Assembly (NCBI GenBank): GCA_963835825.1
Contig: CAWIGZ010000001.1
Span: forward strand, 2,232,001 to 2,296,000
Direction of reading: 5' to 3'
DNA length: 64,000 nucleotides
Origin: JADGRB01 sp963835825
Lineage (GTDB): Bacteria > Myxococcota_A > Polyangia > Fen-1088
The notes below the pieces were generated by a model, which was given only the letters and a program-made list of their open reading frames with translations, was not told the DNA's origin and did no database searches. A program made the translations under genes and the position numbers. Each line of letters opens with the position of its first letter. The first letter of the stretch is position 1. Below, piece after piece: positions 43,622 through 53,111 of this stretch.

Positions 43622-43754
43622 GGAGCTCTCCGGTGCGGCCAAGCGATACGCCGTTCGCCGAAAAGCTCGGGCTGCTGCCCGGCCTCGTCAAGACCGGGCC
43701 GGCGCTTCATTGACGCACCGAGGGCCGCCGAGACCAGGGACCCGGCGGGCTGAG

Positions 43755-44663
43755 CTACGGCGCCGGCTGCGTGACCGTGCTGGTGTCGAGGGTGATCGCC
43801 GTCTGCGCCATGAGGCGGCCGGTGATCGACGCGCCGGTTTGCAGGTTGATCATCGTTTGACAGAGCACGATGCCCTCGAGGTGGGAGGTCGTGCCGACGT
43901 CGACGCCGCCGGCGACCTGCCAGAAGACGTTCTTGGCCAGCGCGCCGCCGCTGAGGTGGACGGTGACGGCGTTGCCCACCGTCAGGGTCTGGGCGATCTG
44001 GAAGATCCAGACGGCGGTCGCGCTGCCGTTGAGCGTGAGGTCGGTGGGAACCAGCACGGCGGTGCCCCATTTGTAGACGCCCGGGGCGAGCGTCATTCCG
44101 CCGATGCTCCCGGAACCGAGCTCGGTGACGTCGGGCGCGCGACCGGCGGCGTCGGTGAACGCCAGCCCCATGTCGCCGATCGCCGTGGTCAAGTTCGACG
44201 GGGTCGGGACGGCGTAGTCGGCCGCGTAGATCTTCCCGGTCACCTGCGCCGAGGTGGAAAAGACGTTCGTGGAGTCCGCAATCAACGAAAACCCGGTGAC
44301 GAAGCTGGCGGCCACCGGGCTGACTCCCAGGTCCCCCTTGATGACCGCGGGCGGCACCGTGGAGATGCCGCTCTCGGCGAGGATCACGTAGTCGCCGGCG
44401 CTTCGCAGGTTCACCGCCAGGCCCCCTCCGACGGCCGGCGCGCCGCCTGACCCACCGCTGCCGCCCGTCGCCGAGCTCGCGCCCGCCCCACCGCTGCCGC
44501 CCGTCGTCGCCCCGGCGCCGCCCGGTCCTCCGTCGCCGGTCGTCCCCGAACTGGAAGACCCGCAGCCGGCGGCACAGGCGAGCAGGAGCAGCACGGCGGT
44601 GGTTTTAGAAAGACTTCGGTTCGCGATCTGGCCCAGCGGTTCGTTTTGCATTTCGTGGTCCAT
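43755..44663 (-). CDS. DUF3494 (ice-binding-like) lipoprotein
   Basis: The product is about 302 residues from the ATG at 44663; a TTG at 44678 is also possible. It has a lipoprotein signal (AVLLLLACAAGC), a Gly/Ser linker of about 50 residues, and a ~220-residue DUF3494 domain. The domain opens with YVILAESGISTVPPAVIKGDLG and contains PGVYKWGTAVLVPTDLTLNG, VWIFQIAQTLTVGNAV and NVFWQVAGGVDVGTTSHLEG. The family includes ice-binding proteins but also adhesins from non-cold organisms. A surface adhesive role is more likely here; this is inference. Confidence 0.8.
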   Translation of the reverse strand: MDHEMQNEPLGQIANRSLSKTTAVLLLLACAAGCGSSSSGTTGDGGPGGAGATTGGSGGAGASSATGGSGGSGGAPAVGGGLAVNLRSAGDYVILAESGISTVPPAVIKGDLGVSPVAASFVTGFSLIADSTNVFSTSAQVTGKIYAADYAVPTPSNLTTAIGDMGLAFTDAAGRAPDVTELGSGSIGGMTLAPGVYKWGTAVLVPTDLTLNGSATAVWIFQIAQTLTVGNAVTVHLSGGALAKNVFWQVAGGVDVGTTSHLEGIVLCQTMINLQTGASITGRLMAQTAITLDTSTVTQPAP

Positions 44664-44756
44664 CGATAGCGCGCGCAAAACGCCAGCGATGTCCGGGGGC
44701 CCCCGCCCCCGGCGTAGGGGTTTCCCCGAGCTTCCAATTCGGTGCGCGGAGCGACG

Positions 44757-45701
44757 TTACTTGGGGAGAGCACCGCCTTCGTAGAGCCAGGTCAGCGCGA
44801 CGGGATCGGTGACGATCGTCGAGCCGAAGGCCCGAAGCTGCGCCGCGATCTCCTTGGTCATGCCGTCCTCGTGCGCCGCCCCGGTCTGCCCCTTGCGGAT
44901 CATGGCGCCCGACTCGAGGACCGGCACCACCGCCCGCGGGAAGGTCTCGAACTTGCTCTGGTTGGCCTTCATCCACTCGAAGGAGGCGTGCTTCTCGATG
45001 GTCGCCCACTGCGTCTCCGTCGGCTTCGTCCCCAGGAAGTCGGAGATCCGGCGCAGCACCTTGCCGCCGCCGCGCTTGATGTCGGCGTAGTGGAGCAGCA
45101 GCACGTTGGGCTCGTGCCGCAGCGGCCACCAGCCGGCCACGAAGCCGAAGAACATCCCCTGCATCCCCTTGGCCTCGACCACCTCGCGGTAAAAGGACGG
45201 GAAGTCCGGACGCGTGAGCGCGGCCCGCGGAACCTTCCACAGATCGTAGAACGCGTCGGTGTGCTTCTCGAGGAAGACCTTGAAGGAGACCAGCGCCTCC
45301 TCGGGGTTGCGACAGACGGCGATGTACTTCACGTCCGGGCCCTGCCCCGCCTTGACGAAGGGGAGCTCGGGCGGCGCCGAGTGGCTCTTGAGCGCGCGGC
45401 GCGCGCCGGCCGGCATGGCCGCCAGCCGGTCCAGCACCTCCCGCTGCGGCTGCCCCGGTCGCTCGATCAGCTCGGGCCAGGGGACCACGCCGTAGATGCT
45501 GTCGAAGTCGGCGTCGCCCCCGGTCAGCAGCTGATGGACGATGTTCATCATCCAGTTGGTGCCGCTCTTGACCGGCACCGAGATCCAGATGTCGCCGTCG
45601 CGCAGCGCCACGTCGGTCTGGATCTGCGGGTTGAGCCAGGGCGGCAATCCCCCCTTCCCCTTGGCCGGTCCACTCGGTTGTCCACTCGCCTGTGTGCTCA
45701 T
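44757..45701 (-). CDS. Sulfotransferase
   Basis: The protein is about 314 residues from the ATG at 45701, which has GGAG upstream; a GTG nine bases earlier is less well placed. The PAPS 5'-phosphosulfate loop is VPVKSGTNWMMNIV at about residue 42, and the 3'-phosphate site is VCRNPEEALVSFKVFLEKH. The fold matches the cytosolic sulfotransferase family, which moves sulfate from PAPS to hydroxyl or amine groups of small molecules. The acceptor is unknown. The gene for a tandem-domain protein lies 58 bases upstream on the same strand. Confidence 0.84.
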   Translation of the reverse strand: MSTQASGQPSGPAKGKGGLPPWLNPQIQTDVALRDGDIWISVPVKSGTNWMMNIVHQLLTGGDADFDSIYGVVPWPELIERPGQPQREVLDRLAAMPAGARRALKSHSAPPELPFVKAGQGPDVKYIAVCRNPEEALVSFKVFLEKHTDAFYDLWKVPRAALTRPDFPSFYREVVEAKGMQGMFFGFVAGWWPLRHEPNVLLLHYADIKRGGGKVLRRISDFLGTKPTETQWATIEKHASFEWMKANQSKFETFPRAVVPVLESGAMIRKGQTGAAHEDGMTKEIAAQLRAFGSTIVTDPVALTWLYEGGALPK

Positions 45702-45759
45702 GCTGTCCACTCTCCTGTTTGGTCGGGGTTCTTGGCTACGACAGATTCCAGGCCGGCGA

Positions 45760-46371
45760 TCAGCTCTGCCACGCGCCGCCGTAAACGAAGCTGAGGTCCG
45801 GCGCCCCGAGCACGCCGGCGGCCGCCATGACCGCCTTCAAATCGGGTGCCGCCGCGAACGCGCGCAGCGCCTCCACCGATTCGGCCTGCAGGTAGACGAC
45901 GACCACGTCGGGGTTTTGCACGCTGCGGCTGACCGCGTGGCCGACGACGCCGGCGCTCCGCCGCGCCTCTCCGTGCGCGTCGAAGGCCTGTTGCCAGGCG
46001 GCGTAGTCGCGCACCTCGTGGCGGATGATGAGCCCCGCCAGCGGGCGGTCCTTGCGGGTCCGATCCTCGATCGGCGTCAGGTCGACGACGTGCGGCGGGC
46101 CGGTCACGCCCGCCTCGCGCATGGTCGCCATCAGCGAAATGTCACCGAGGAACGCGGCCAGCCTGGCGCGATCCCCGGCCGCCAGGTAGACGCTCAGACG
46201 GTTCGGGTTGTCGGCGTCCTGGTTGACGTGCGCCGCGACGATCCCGGCGTTCCGCCGGGTGGCCGCGTGCCGGTCGAAGGCCCGCTTCCAGGCCGAGTAG
46301 TCCTCGACGTCGTGGTTGATCACGACCGCGGCGGCGGGCAGCGGGCTCTGGGCGGCGGTCGGCGTTTCCAT
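45760..46371 (-). CDS. Tandem dimeric alpha/beta-barrel (ABM-like) protein
   Basis: This 203-residue protein is two copies of one ~95-residue unit. Compare VVINHDVEDYSAWKRAFDRH with LIIRHEVRDYAAWQQAFDAH, and LMATMREAGVTGPP with LKAVMAAAGVLGAPD. Each copy has the ferredoxin-like pattern of ABM-type or other dimeric alpha/beta-barrel proteins, so one chain could fold as a built-in dimer. It is cytosolic. It is divergent from a LysR gene, which may regulate it, and is probably co-transcribed with the sulfotransferase. Confidence 0.72.
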   Translation of the reverse strand: METPTAAQSPLPAAAVVINHDVEDYSAWKRAFDRHAATRRNAGIVAAHVNQDADNPNRLSVYLAAGDRARLAAFLGDISLMATMREAGVTGPPHVVDLTPIEDRTRKDRPLAGLIIRHEVRDYAAWQQAFDAHGEARRSAGVVGHAVSRSVQNPDVVVVYLQAESVEALRAFAAAPDLKAVMAAAGVLGAPDLSFVYGGAWQS

Positions 46372-46503
46372 GGTCTGTTTGAATAGCCGCCCGGCCGCGA
46401 CCTTCGCAGACGGTGTTTGTGCATGCCCCCCCTGCGCGAATCGCCCCCCGGGCACGAGGCGCCGACCCTTGCGCGGGTCCGCCGGGCGGCGGAAGATCGC
46501 GCC

Positions 46504-47409
46504 GTGGGCCTGGACTGGGACGATCTGCGGTTCGTGCTGGCGCTCCGGCGGGCCGGCTCGCTGGGCGGGGCCGCGCGCCTCCTCAAAGTCGAACAATCGA
46601 CGGCCAGCCGGCGCCTGACGGCGCTCGAATCGGCCCTGGGCGCGCAGCTGGTCGCCCGGACGCCCGAGGGGTTGACCCTGAACGACGCGGGCGAGCTGGT
46701 CGCCGACCTGGCGCAGTCGATCGACGGGAGCGTCGAGGAGCTGCTGCGCCGGATCGGCGGCGAGGATCAACGGCCCGAGGGCCTGGTCCGGCTGTCGACC
46801 ACCGAGTCGTTCACCCCGTTTTTGATGGGGGGCCTGATCCCGCTGCGGCAGGAACACCCCAAGATCCAGGTCCAGCTGGTGGTGAGCAGCGCGGCCCTCG
46901 ATCTGATGCGGCGGGACGCCGACGTGGCGCTGCGGCTGTTTCGTGAGACCAACCCCGCGCTGGTGAGCCGCAAGCTCGGCGTGATCGGCTGGTCGGTCTA
47001 CGCCTCCCAGGCTTACCTCGATCGGACCGGCTTCGCGTTGAAGGACGACGGCGCCGGCTGGTCGTTGGCCGGTCAAGCGGTGGTCGGGTATGCCGGAGCG
47101 GCCGGCCGCTCGCCGGGGGCGGTCTGGCTGGTCGAGCACAGCCGTCCAGAAGACGTCGTGCTGACCGGCGAGAGCGTGCCGTCGGTGATGAACGCCGTCC
47201 GGGCCGGGATCGGCCTGTCGGTGTTGCCCTGCTTCGCGGCCCACGGGAACGCCTCGGTGGTGCGTCTGACACCGGCGGTCGTGGCCCAGACCGACGCCTT
47301 TTTGGTGATCCCGCCCGATCACCGCAACACCGCCCGCGTCCGCCTGGTGATGGACGCGGTGACCGCGCTGTTCGAACGCGAGCGCGCCCTGCTCTCCGGC
47401 TGCGTCTGA
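46504..47409 (+). CDS. LysR family transcriptional regulator
   Basis: The GTG at 46504 gives the usual LysR start (VGLDWDDLRFVLALRRAGSL); an ATG at 46423 would add 27 uncharacteristic residues. The helix-turn-helix is GAARLLKVEQSTASRRLTALE at residues about 21-41 (quoted in part), and the C-terminal ligand-binding half follows (RLSTTESFTPFLMGGLIPL, RDADVALRLFRETNPALVSR). Its divergence from the tandem ABM-like gene suggests control of that gene and the sulfotransferase. Confidence 0.86.
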   Translation: MGLDWDDLRFVLALRRAGSLGGAARLLKVEQSTASRRLTALESALGAQLVARTPEGLTLNDAGELVADLAQSIDGSVEELLRRIGGEDQRPEGLVRLSTTESFTPFLMGGLIPLRQEHPKIQVQLVVSSAALDLMRRDADVALRLFRETNPALVSRKLGVIGWSVYASQAYLDRTGFALKDDGAGWSLAGQAVVGYAGAAGRSPGAVWLVEHSRPEDVVLTGESVPSVMNAVRAGIGLSVLPCFAAHGNASVVRLTPAVVAQTDAFLVIPPDHRNTARVRLVMDAVTALFERERALLSGCV

Positions 47410-47514
47410 GGGCGGGACGCGCGCGGGCGGCGCTGACCATCGGACGCTCGCGCACGCTTTGCAGGTCAACTGCAGATCGCGCAGTGCGCGCGCGGTGGGG
47501 GCCCGTCCGTTCGT

Positions 47515-48699
47515 TCACTCCAGCGCGGGAATCATCAGGTATCCGTCGGGCACCAGCGTCGTGGCCAGCATGACGTCGTTGATGTCGACGTGCTCGGTCC
47601 AGGCGGACGCTTCGCGCTGGCCGGGGTCGAGCCAGCAAGCCTCGATCGCGGAGCCGAGGGCCCGATACGGGGTCAGATCCTGAATCCCCGCCCGGACTGG
47701 CGCGGTGCTGGTCGAGCGGCCCGACGGCCTGGTCGGCTCTGGTCCCATGAGTCTGACCGCTCGCAGGCCGATGGCGAGACCGAGCTCCCGGAAGGCCAGC
47801 CGGCGCGACGCCGGCTGCTGCAGCTCCCCGCGTCTGGCGTACACGGAGAGGCCTTCGACCCCAGCTTCCAGCAGGGTCTCGAACAGATCCGGCCGCGCCA
47901 ACGCTCGCTGCGCGATGAGCTGCTCGACGCGATAGGCATCCGTCAGAAGGCCGCCCAGACCGAGCGGGTCCAACGTCAGCCAGTCGCATTCCTCGATCAT
48001 GATTGCGAAGTCGGCGATCGCCTCCCGGAGGTCCGGTCCAGACGGCGGGCCCGGTGGCCAGCCGGTCGCGGCGACCTGCGCGTAAGTGATGAAGCCGTCC
48101 AGCGGATCGTGCTGTCCCATCGACGGAACCAGCGGCCGCGACAGGTCGAGGCTCATCTTCCACCTCATTCGCCGGCCGCTGGTCTTTCGTGGTCCCCAGC
48201 TGAAGGCGCGGTGGGCGGTCTCGCCGAGCTCGCGGGCCCACCGATTGAGCTCGGAGCGCCTGGTCACCCGGGCCGTTTGATCGAGGGCGTACATCCACTT
48301 GGTCAGATAGTGGAAGTACTGGCCGTCCCGCTCCCACTCGAGGCGGTCGTCGAAAGGCTCTTCCGGGCGCCGCTCGGGGAGCGCCTTTCCGATCCGCAAG
48401 CCGCCCACGGTGGGGTGGGCTTCCCCCTCATGGTCGTCGAGGCCGCTCAACCACCCTTGGCGCTGGTCATCGTCGCGGTGGCGTCCGAGGACGTGGTGCA
48501 CCTGATCGATCAAGCGAAGCGCGATCTCGAGGTAGCTCCCTTCGCCGGTGGCGTGGGTCAGACCGACGAAGTTGCAGACGGCGAAGGCGTCGGTCCACAG
48601 GTAGCGCCGCGGCGGGCGGACCGAGGTGAGACCGGTCCGCTCGGCGAAGCCGGTCATGAGTCGAATCGCTTCTTCGATGGAGGCCGCCCTGGAAAGCAT
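47515..48699 (-). CDS. Conserved protein of unknown function, possibly an alpha-helical barrel
   Basis: The product is 394 residues from the ATG at 48699 (MLSRAASIEEAIRLM). Helix-rich, with conserved-looking aromatic and acidic blocks: RRYLWTDAFAVCNFVGLTH, GWLSGLDDHEGEAHPT, YFHYLTKWMYALDQTAR and MIEECDWLTLDPLGLGG. This pattern recalls (alpha/alpha)6 barrel proteins, but no catalytic signature is certain. It has no signal peptide. The name and function remain open. Confidence 0.6.
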   Translation of the reverse strand: MLSRAASIEEAIRLMTGFAERTGLTSVRPPRRYLWTDAFAVCNFVGLTHATGEGSYLEIALRLIDQVHHVLGRHRDDDQRQGWLSGLDDHEGEAHPTVGGLRIGKALPERRPEEPFDDRLEWERDGQYFHYLTKWMYALDQTARVTRRSELNRWARELGETAHRAFSWGPRKTSGRRMRWKMSLDLSRPLVPSMGQHDPLDGFITYAQVAATGWPPGPPSGPDLREAIADFAIMIEECDWLTLDPLGLGGLLTDAYRVEQLIAQRALARPDLFETLLEAGVEGLSVYARRGELQQPASRRLAFRELGLAIGLRAVRLMGPEPTRPSGRSTSTAPVRAGIQDLTPYRALGSAIEACWLDPGQREASAWTEHVDINDVMLATTLVPDGYLMIPALE

Positions 48700-48946
48700 C
48701 GACCCGACCCATGCATTTCCCCCGCCACGTTCGCCCGGAAGGTCGACGGCCCCATTCTTGCGACGTGGCCGAGCATGAGCCTCGACGAGACACGCCGCTG
48801 CCGACGCTCTCGCAGCCGTACATCGTGGCCAACGGCACCGCGCCCTGCCATGTTCCGCGACAGGGATGTCATGGTCGACGGACGGCGGCACCTACGACTT
48901 CCGGCTGTACGCTTTGGCATGCGCACTGCAAATCCAGGAACGACGG

Positions 48947-49723
48947 ATGCAAGCACGCGCTGGCCTCGGCTTGCGAATCGGGTTCTTGGCCGTGAGCTCG
49001 CTGATCCTCTGTGGCTGCCCCAACCCGAACACCTACACCACGCCGCGAACGATTGGGTCGGGACACTTCCAGGGATCGGCGGCGGTCGAAGCCTGGGGGT
49101 TCTACATCCCCACCACGTCCGCCTACTACGCCCCGCCTGAGCGCTCCGGGATCTATTCCACGCCGCCGACACTCACCTTGCGTCTCGGGCTGGGCAGCTC
49201 CTGGGAGCTCGCAGTCCGCGCCAGCAACATGAGCTCGCTGGGAGGCGACGTGAAGTGGAACTTCCTCAAGTCGAGCCGCATCGACCTGGCGATCGATCCC
49301 GCCTTCCAGATTTACCAGGACACAGCGAACAACGGTGACGGGACGAGCCAGACTTTTACATTTCTCCACGTACCGTTGCTGGTGGGCGTGAACCTGTCGC
49401 GAACAGTCAGCCTGGTGTTCACGCCGGGCGCCAGCTGGGGCTTCACCTCCAGCGGGATGCTTCGCTTCAAAGACGGATCCGACCAGGGCACCACCACCGG
49501 CGCAATCGAGCGTTTTGGGATGGGCGCCGACTTCCGGATCAAGCCGGGCTTCGCTCTTCACCCGGAGATCACGTTCTTGCGCGGCTTCGACGGCGAGAAC
49601 CGGATCTCCTACGTCGCCGGGCTGGGCTTCAACTTCGGCGCCATGCCCAACTACGACGATGTCGGCGCTGGTCCGCCGCCCGCGGCGCCGCCCGCCGAGC
49701 CGGTTCCTCCGCCTGCGAGGTGA
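48947..49723 (+). CDS. Outer-membrane lipoprotein of beta-barrel type
   Basis: The 258-residue protein starts at an ATG with AGGA upstream. It has a lipoprotein-like signal (IGFLAVSSLILCGC) followed by alternating strands (LTLRLGLGSSWELAVRAS, VPLLVGVNLSRTVSLVFTPG, YVAGLGFNFGAMPNY) and a Pro/Ala-rich tail. It resembles small outer-membrane barrel or transporter-like proteins. The role is unknown. Confidence 0.6.
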   Translation: MQARAGLGLRIGFLAVSSLILCGCPNPNTYTTPRTIGSGHFQGSAAVEAWGFYIPTTSAYYAPPERSGIYSTPPTLTLRLGLGSSWELAVRASNMSSLGGDVKWNFLKSSRIDLAIDPAFQIYQDTANNGDGTSQTFTFLHVPLLVGVNLSRTVSLVFTPGASWGFTSSGMLRFKDGSDQGTTTGAIERFGMGADFRIKPGFALHPEITFLRGFDGENRISYVAGLGFNFGAMPNYDDVGAGPPPAAPPAEPVPPPAR

Positions 49724-49739
49724 CCCCAAGCGGAGGGCG

Positions 49740-50377
49740 TTACCAGCGGCGGGTCAGGGCGAGGCCGAACGACGGTCGATCGCGGGCGTCGCGGGTCGCG
49801 GCGGGCGCGATCCCGAGATGAGCCTGGAGCCGGCGGTTGTAAGCGTTCGCCAGCGCCTCGGCCTCCTCGTCGCTGACGAGCGGCGGCTGGATGTTGGAGG
49901 CGATCGCCGTCGTCACGAAGCCGCCGGCGAACATCCCCAGCCCCAGCTCCACCCGCGCGGTTTGATGGCTGTCCAGCCCCCACAAAAAGACGCCCAGGCC
50001 GCCCACCCAGACCAGCACCCCGCCCCAGTACAACGTCGATGACAGCACCCGCCGGTGGCGATCCCGCTCGCCGAGATCGTCGCGGCCGACCTTCAGGTAG
50101 AAGTCGTCGTAAGCGGTCGGGGTCCGAAACTTGCCGCGCACGGGCCGCCACCAATGACCACGCCCGACGTTGAAGGTGAAAACGCGCCCGAGAGCTCTTC
50201 ATGCACGATGGTGAGCGCATTCAGACGGTAGGTCGCCGCCGCGTCCGGTCCGGGCTCGAGCCCCTCGAAGTTGGCTTCGGCGCGGGCCTCGACGTTGGGC
50301 CGAACCCCCTCGGCGCGCGCCGGCCGGACCGAGACCGCCCCGAGCGCCAGGCAAAGCACCGATGCGAGGAGCTTCAT
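49740..50377 (-). CDS. Exported membrane protein of unknown function (frameshifted)
   Basis: The N-terminal part reads from an ATG at 50377 (MKLLASVLCLALGAVSV, signal peptide, then EARAEANFEGLEPGPDAAATYRLNAL in part). Near 50170-50180, in a TTTT run, the frame shifts to FTFNVGRGHWWRPVRGKFR and continues to the stop at 49740 with DDFYLKVGRDDLGERDRH, one or two membrane helices (TLYWGGVLVWVGGLGVFLWG; GLGMFAGGFVTTAIA) and a charged tail. The two halves fit one protein of about 212 residues. No family is recognised. Confidence 0.5.
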
Positions 50378-50514
50378 GCCTCCGATTCGTATCACGACTC
50401 CTCGCGGGCGCCGCCGCCGAAGCCGCAACGCAGCCGGGTGATTTGCGGAAGCTGCCAACGGAGCCGTCAAACGCTGGCCGGCGCAGGTTCTCAGCCTCTC
50501 CGCGCCTGTGTACA

Positions 50515-50976
50515 ATGCGGCCCGTGCGCCTCGCCCTCCTTTCTCCCCTCGCCCTGGTGCTGTTCGCCGGCTGTGCCACGACGCTGCTCGAGCAGGACAT
50601 CATGCGCCAGAGCGACGGCTGGACAATCACCTTCCACAAGCTCGCCGACGGTCCCAACGGCTTTACCAGCAACGACGCCATCGATTATCACCCCACCTCC
50701 GGGCAACGCTTCTTGTGGGTGACCCTCAGCGTCCGCAACGACGCGCGCAGCTCTCGCCAGTTTTCCTTCGAGAGCTGCGCCATCAACCAGGGCGACGCCG
50801 CCTACCTGCCGCTCTACGTCGGCATGAACTTCGGCTACCAGGCCCAGATCACCAAGACCCCGGTGCTCGACGCGGGAGAGGAGATCACCCGCAAGCTCGC
50901 GTTCGGATACCCCGAGGGGGTCCCGCCGGAGCGGTTGATCTGCTTCGGCAACGAGATCCCGCTGCAACGGAAGTGA
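50515..50976 (+). CDS. Small lipoprotein with DUF4352-like beta-sandwich
   Basis: This 153-residue protein has a lipobox (LALVLFAGC), then a single beta-rich domain. WTITFHKL, YHPTSGQRFLWVTLSVRNDA and ITRKLAFGYPEGVPPERLIC recall the telokin-like DUF4352 domains of surface proteins. The role is unknown. A hairpin follows the stop. Confidence 0.6.
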   Translation: MRPVRLALLSPLALVLFAGCATTLLEQDIMRQSDGWTITFHKLADGPNGFTSNDAIDYHPTSGQRFLWVTLSVRNDARSSRQFSFESCAINQGDAAYLPLYVGMNFGYQAQITKTPVLDAGEEITRKLAFGYPEGVPPERLICFGNEIPLQRK

Positions 50977-50986
50977 AGCTGGACGC

Positions 50987-51007
50987 CGCCGGCGGTGCCC
51001 GCCGGCG
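50987..51007 (+). terminator. Hairpin terminator between convergent genes
   Basis: Two copies of CGCCGGCG, itself palindromic, pair around GTGCC ten bases after the small lipoprotein stop. There is no T-run. It may serve both this gene and the convergent membrane protein gene. Confidence 0.45.
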
Positions 51008-51028
51008 TGAGCTCGAATCGCGACCGTC

Positions 51029-52825
51029 TCACCGAGCGGCGAGCGACCGACATCCGCGGCCGGCCGGCAGGCTGAAGACGACGACGGCGTCGGGGCCCGT
51101 CGCAAAGCGGCGCTCCGGCACCAGCCCCGCGCGATCGACCGGGCCTTGAAGCCGGATCTCCGGATCGAAGTCGGGATCGAACGCGGTGAAGGTCTTGATT
51201 GCCGCGTCGACGTAGAGGACCGGCCCCGTGAACCCGGCGGCCCGCGCGCGGCGCACCCGCTCACAAAACTCGTAAGCCTCCGACGGCGGCGCCGTCCGCG
51301 GGCGGAAGATCCACCGCTCGTTGCGATGTTCCCGGGGCGGCAGCTGCGCGCCTGCGTCGGTGACCACCCACAGCTGATCGCGCAGCGCCTGCGGCAACAC
51401 GCTGGTGAGGCAGCCGTGGCGACAGCGCTGCTCGAGGTACGGGACCGCCGCGTTGATCGCCCGGCTGTTGGAGATGCTCCCCTTGCCGTCGGCGATCACC
51501 AGCGTCAGGGCGGCGATCACCGTCGCGGCGCCGAGCGCGCGTGCGCGTTCGGGGCGAAGGCGCGCGCCCACCACATCCGCCCCGCGCGCAACCAGCAGCA
51601 CGAGGGGAACGGCCACGCTCAGGTAGTACGCCGGATTCTGCTGGGGGATGAACAGCATCCCGAGCGGGAACAGATACGCCGCCAGCAACCAGACCCGCGG
51701 CGCCGCTTGATGCGTCGGCAGCGTCGCGCCGGAGGGACGCGCGCGGTGGTGGCCGACCCCCACCGCGGCGAGCGCGACGCCCACCGGCGTCAGCCCCTGG
51801 AACCACGACAGGGCCGCCAGCTGGTCGAACGGCTTGGTGACGATCCGGAGCAACGCGAACCCCGGATGGCGGACCAGCGCGTGAAACAGGCTGCCGTGGT
51901 TCTCGGCGAAGGTGCCGAAGATCGCCGCCGAGGCCGCGTAGCGTTGGTATTCGGTCGCGTGCGGGTGCGGATACATGAGGAGCGGCAGGCCGTCGTAGAA
52001 GGTGTAGAAGGCGTAGGTCTTGTCCGCGCCGGAGCCGGCGCCCAGCGCGTGCCGCAGGACGGTCACCGCCGTCAATCCCGCCACCGCCCCGAGGCCCAGC
52101 GCCAGCGCGGCGCCGCGCCACCGGGGCAGCTCCGGAAGGCGCGCTCCGAGCGAGGCCAACACCAGCGCCGCCCCGACGCAGGTCGCGAGTGACTCGTAGC
52201 GCCCCATGCTCGCCAGGGCGGCGACGACGGCCGCCAGCCCGAGCGCGGCCGTCGTACCGCTCCGCGAGCGCGACCGTGTCGCCGCCGCCGTCACCGCCAA
52301 GGCCAGCGCGCCGGCGGCGAGACCCGCGCCCAGGCTGACGCCGAGGTTGTTGCGCCCGCTCTGCGAGGCGAGCAGCGGCACCACGGCCAGCGTCGCGACG
52401 AGCGCGCGCCGCCGCCGCGCCGCGATCTCCGGCCAGACGAAGCGCGCGATCCCCAGTGCGCCCAGCGCCAGCAGGAGGTGCGCGAGGAGGTAGACCACCT
52501 CGTTGGCCGCCCGGGCGTCGAGGCCGAGGCGGCGGGCCCCGACGAGAGCGAGGAACGCCAGCGGCTGCTCCTCGACCGGCCTCGCGCGCCCGAGCGCGAT
52601 GACCCGCGCCCGCTCGAGATAAAGAAGATTCATCCATCCGAGATCCCAGCCATAGCGAGCGAGGTAGACGAGCCGCGTGGCCATCACCGCGGCCAGCGCC
52701 CACAGGAAGCTCGCCGGCGACCACCCACCGCCGGGCGTCAGCGCCCCGGTCTCGCGCGCCTCTCCTGCCGCTCCCTCCATCGGCCGAGAGGATGGACGGG
52801 CAGACCGCCGGTCGCCGTCAGGCAT
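51029..52825 (-). CDS. Polytopic membrane protein, possibly a glycosyltransferase of the ArnT/GT39-like class
   Basis: The protein has about 598 residues from the ATG at 52825; other starts are possible. There are about ten to twelve hydrophobic segments, with an early cytosolic-to-membrane step (LWALAAVMATRLVYLARYGWD), an acidic first loop (LYLERARVIALG), and a soluble C-terminal ~150 residues with RNERWIFRPRT and DAAIKTFTAFDPDFDPE. The layout resembles lipid-linked-sugar glycosyltransferases, but the DE/DD motif of the first loop is not certain. The function is therefore tentative. Confidence 0.6.
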   Translation of the reverse strand: MPDGDRRSARPSSRPMEGAAGEARETGALTPGGGWSPASFLWALAAVMATRLVYLARYGWDLGWMNLLYLERARVIALGRARPVEEQPLAFLALVGARRLGLDARAANEVVYLLAHLLLALGALGIARFVWPEIAARRRRALVATLAVVPLLASQSGRNNLGVSLGAGLAAGALALAVTAAATRSRSRSGTTAALGLAAVVAALASMGRYESLATCVGAALVLASLGARLPELPRWRGAALALGLGAVAGLTAVTVLRHALGAGSGADKTYAFYTFYDGLPLLMYPHPHATEYQRYAASAAIFGTFAENHGSLFHALVRHPGFALLRIVTKPFDQLAALSWFQGLTPVGVALAAVGVGHHRARPSGATLPTHQAAPRVWLLAAYLFPLGMLFIPQQNPAYYLSVAVPLVLLVARGADVVGARLRPERARALGAATVIAALTLVIADGKGSISNSRAINAAVPYLEQRCRHGCLTSVLPQALRDQLWVVTDAGAQLPPREHRNERWIFRPRTAPPSEAYEFCERVRRARAAGFTGPVLYVDAAIKTFTAFDPDFDPEIRLQGPVDRAGLVPERRFATGPDAVVVFSLPAGRGCRSLAAR

Positions 52826-52996
52826 CGCCGGATTTTCGGGCGGAGGTTCACGCGCCCGCAATCGAGAGGTCCAGCGACGGCTCCGACAAGGCGGAAGGGA
52901 CGCCCGACGAGATCAACTTCCTGGGAGCTCTATCCGCCGGAGCCGCGGCAGCCACCGACACGCTCGGCTGATGATGGCGTGGCCATTGCGTTCGTG

Positions 52997-53016
52997 CCGA
53001 ACGTACCCACGTTCGG
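52997..53016. promoter_or_regulatory. Perfect 8-4-8 inverted repeat upstream of an outer-membrane protein gene
   Basis: CCGAACGT and ACGTTCGG flank ACCC exactly. The site lies 96 bases before the barrel protein start in the divergent region with the polytopic membrane protein gene, a typical position for an operator. Confidence 0.45.
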
Positions 53017-53111
53017 TCATCCCAGATGTCGGTCGCCGCGAGAGGCGCCCGCGTGGAGGGACGCCGCGTCGTCTTCCGTCGTCGGGCCATGACTCTCACC
53101 GAAAGGCTCTC

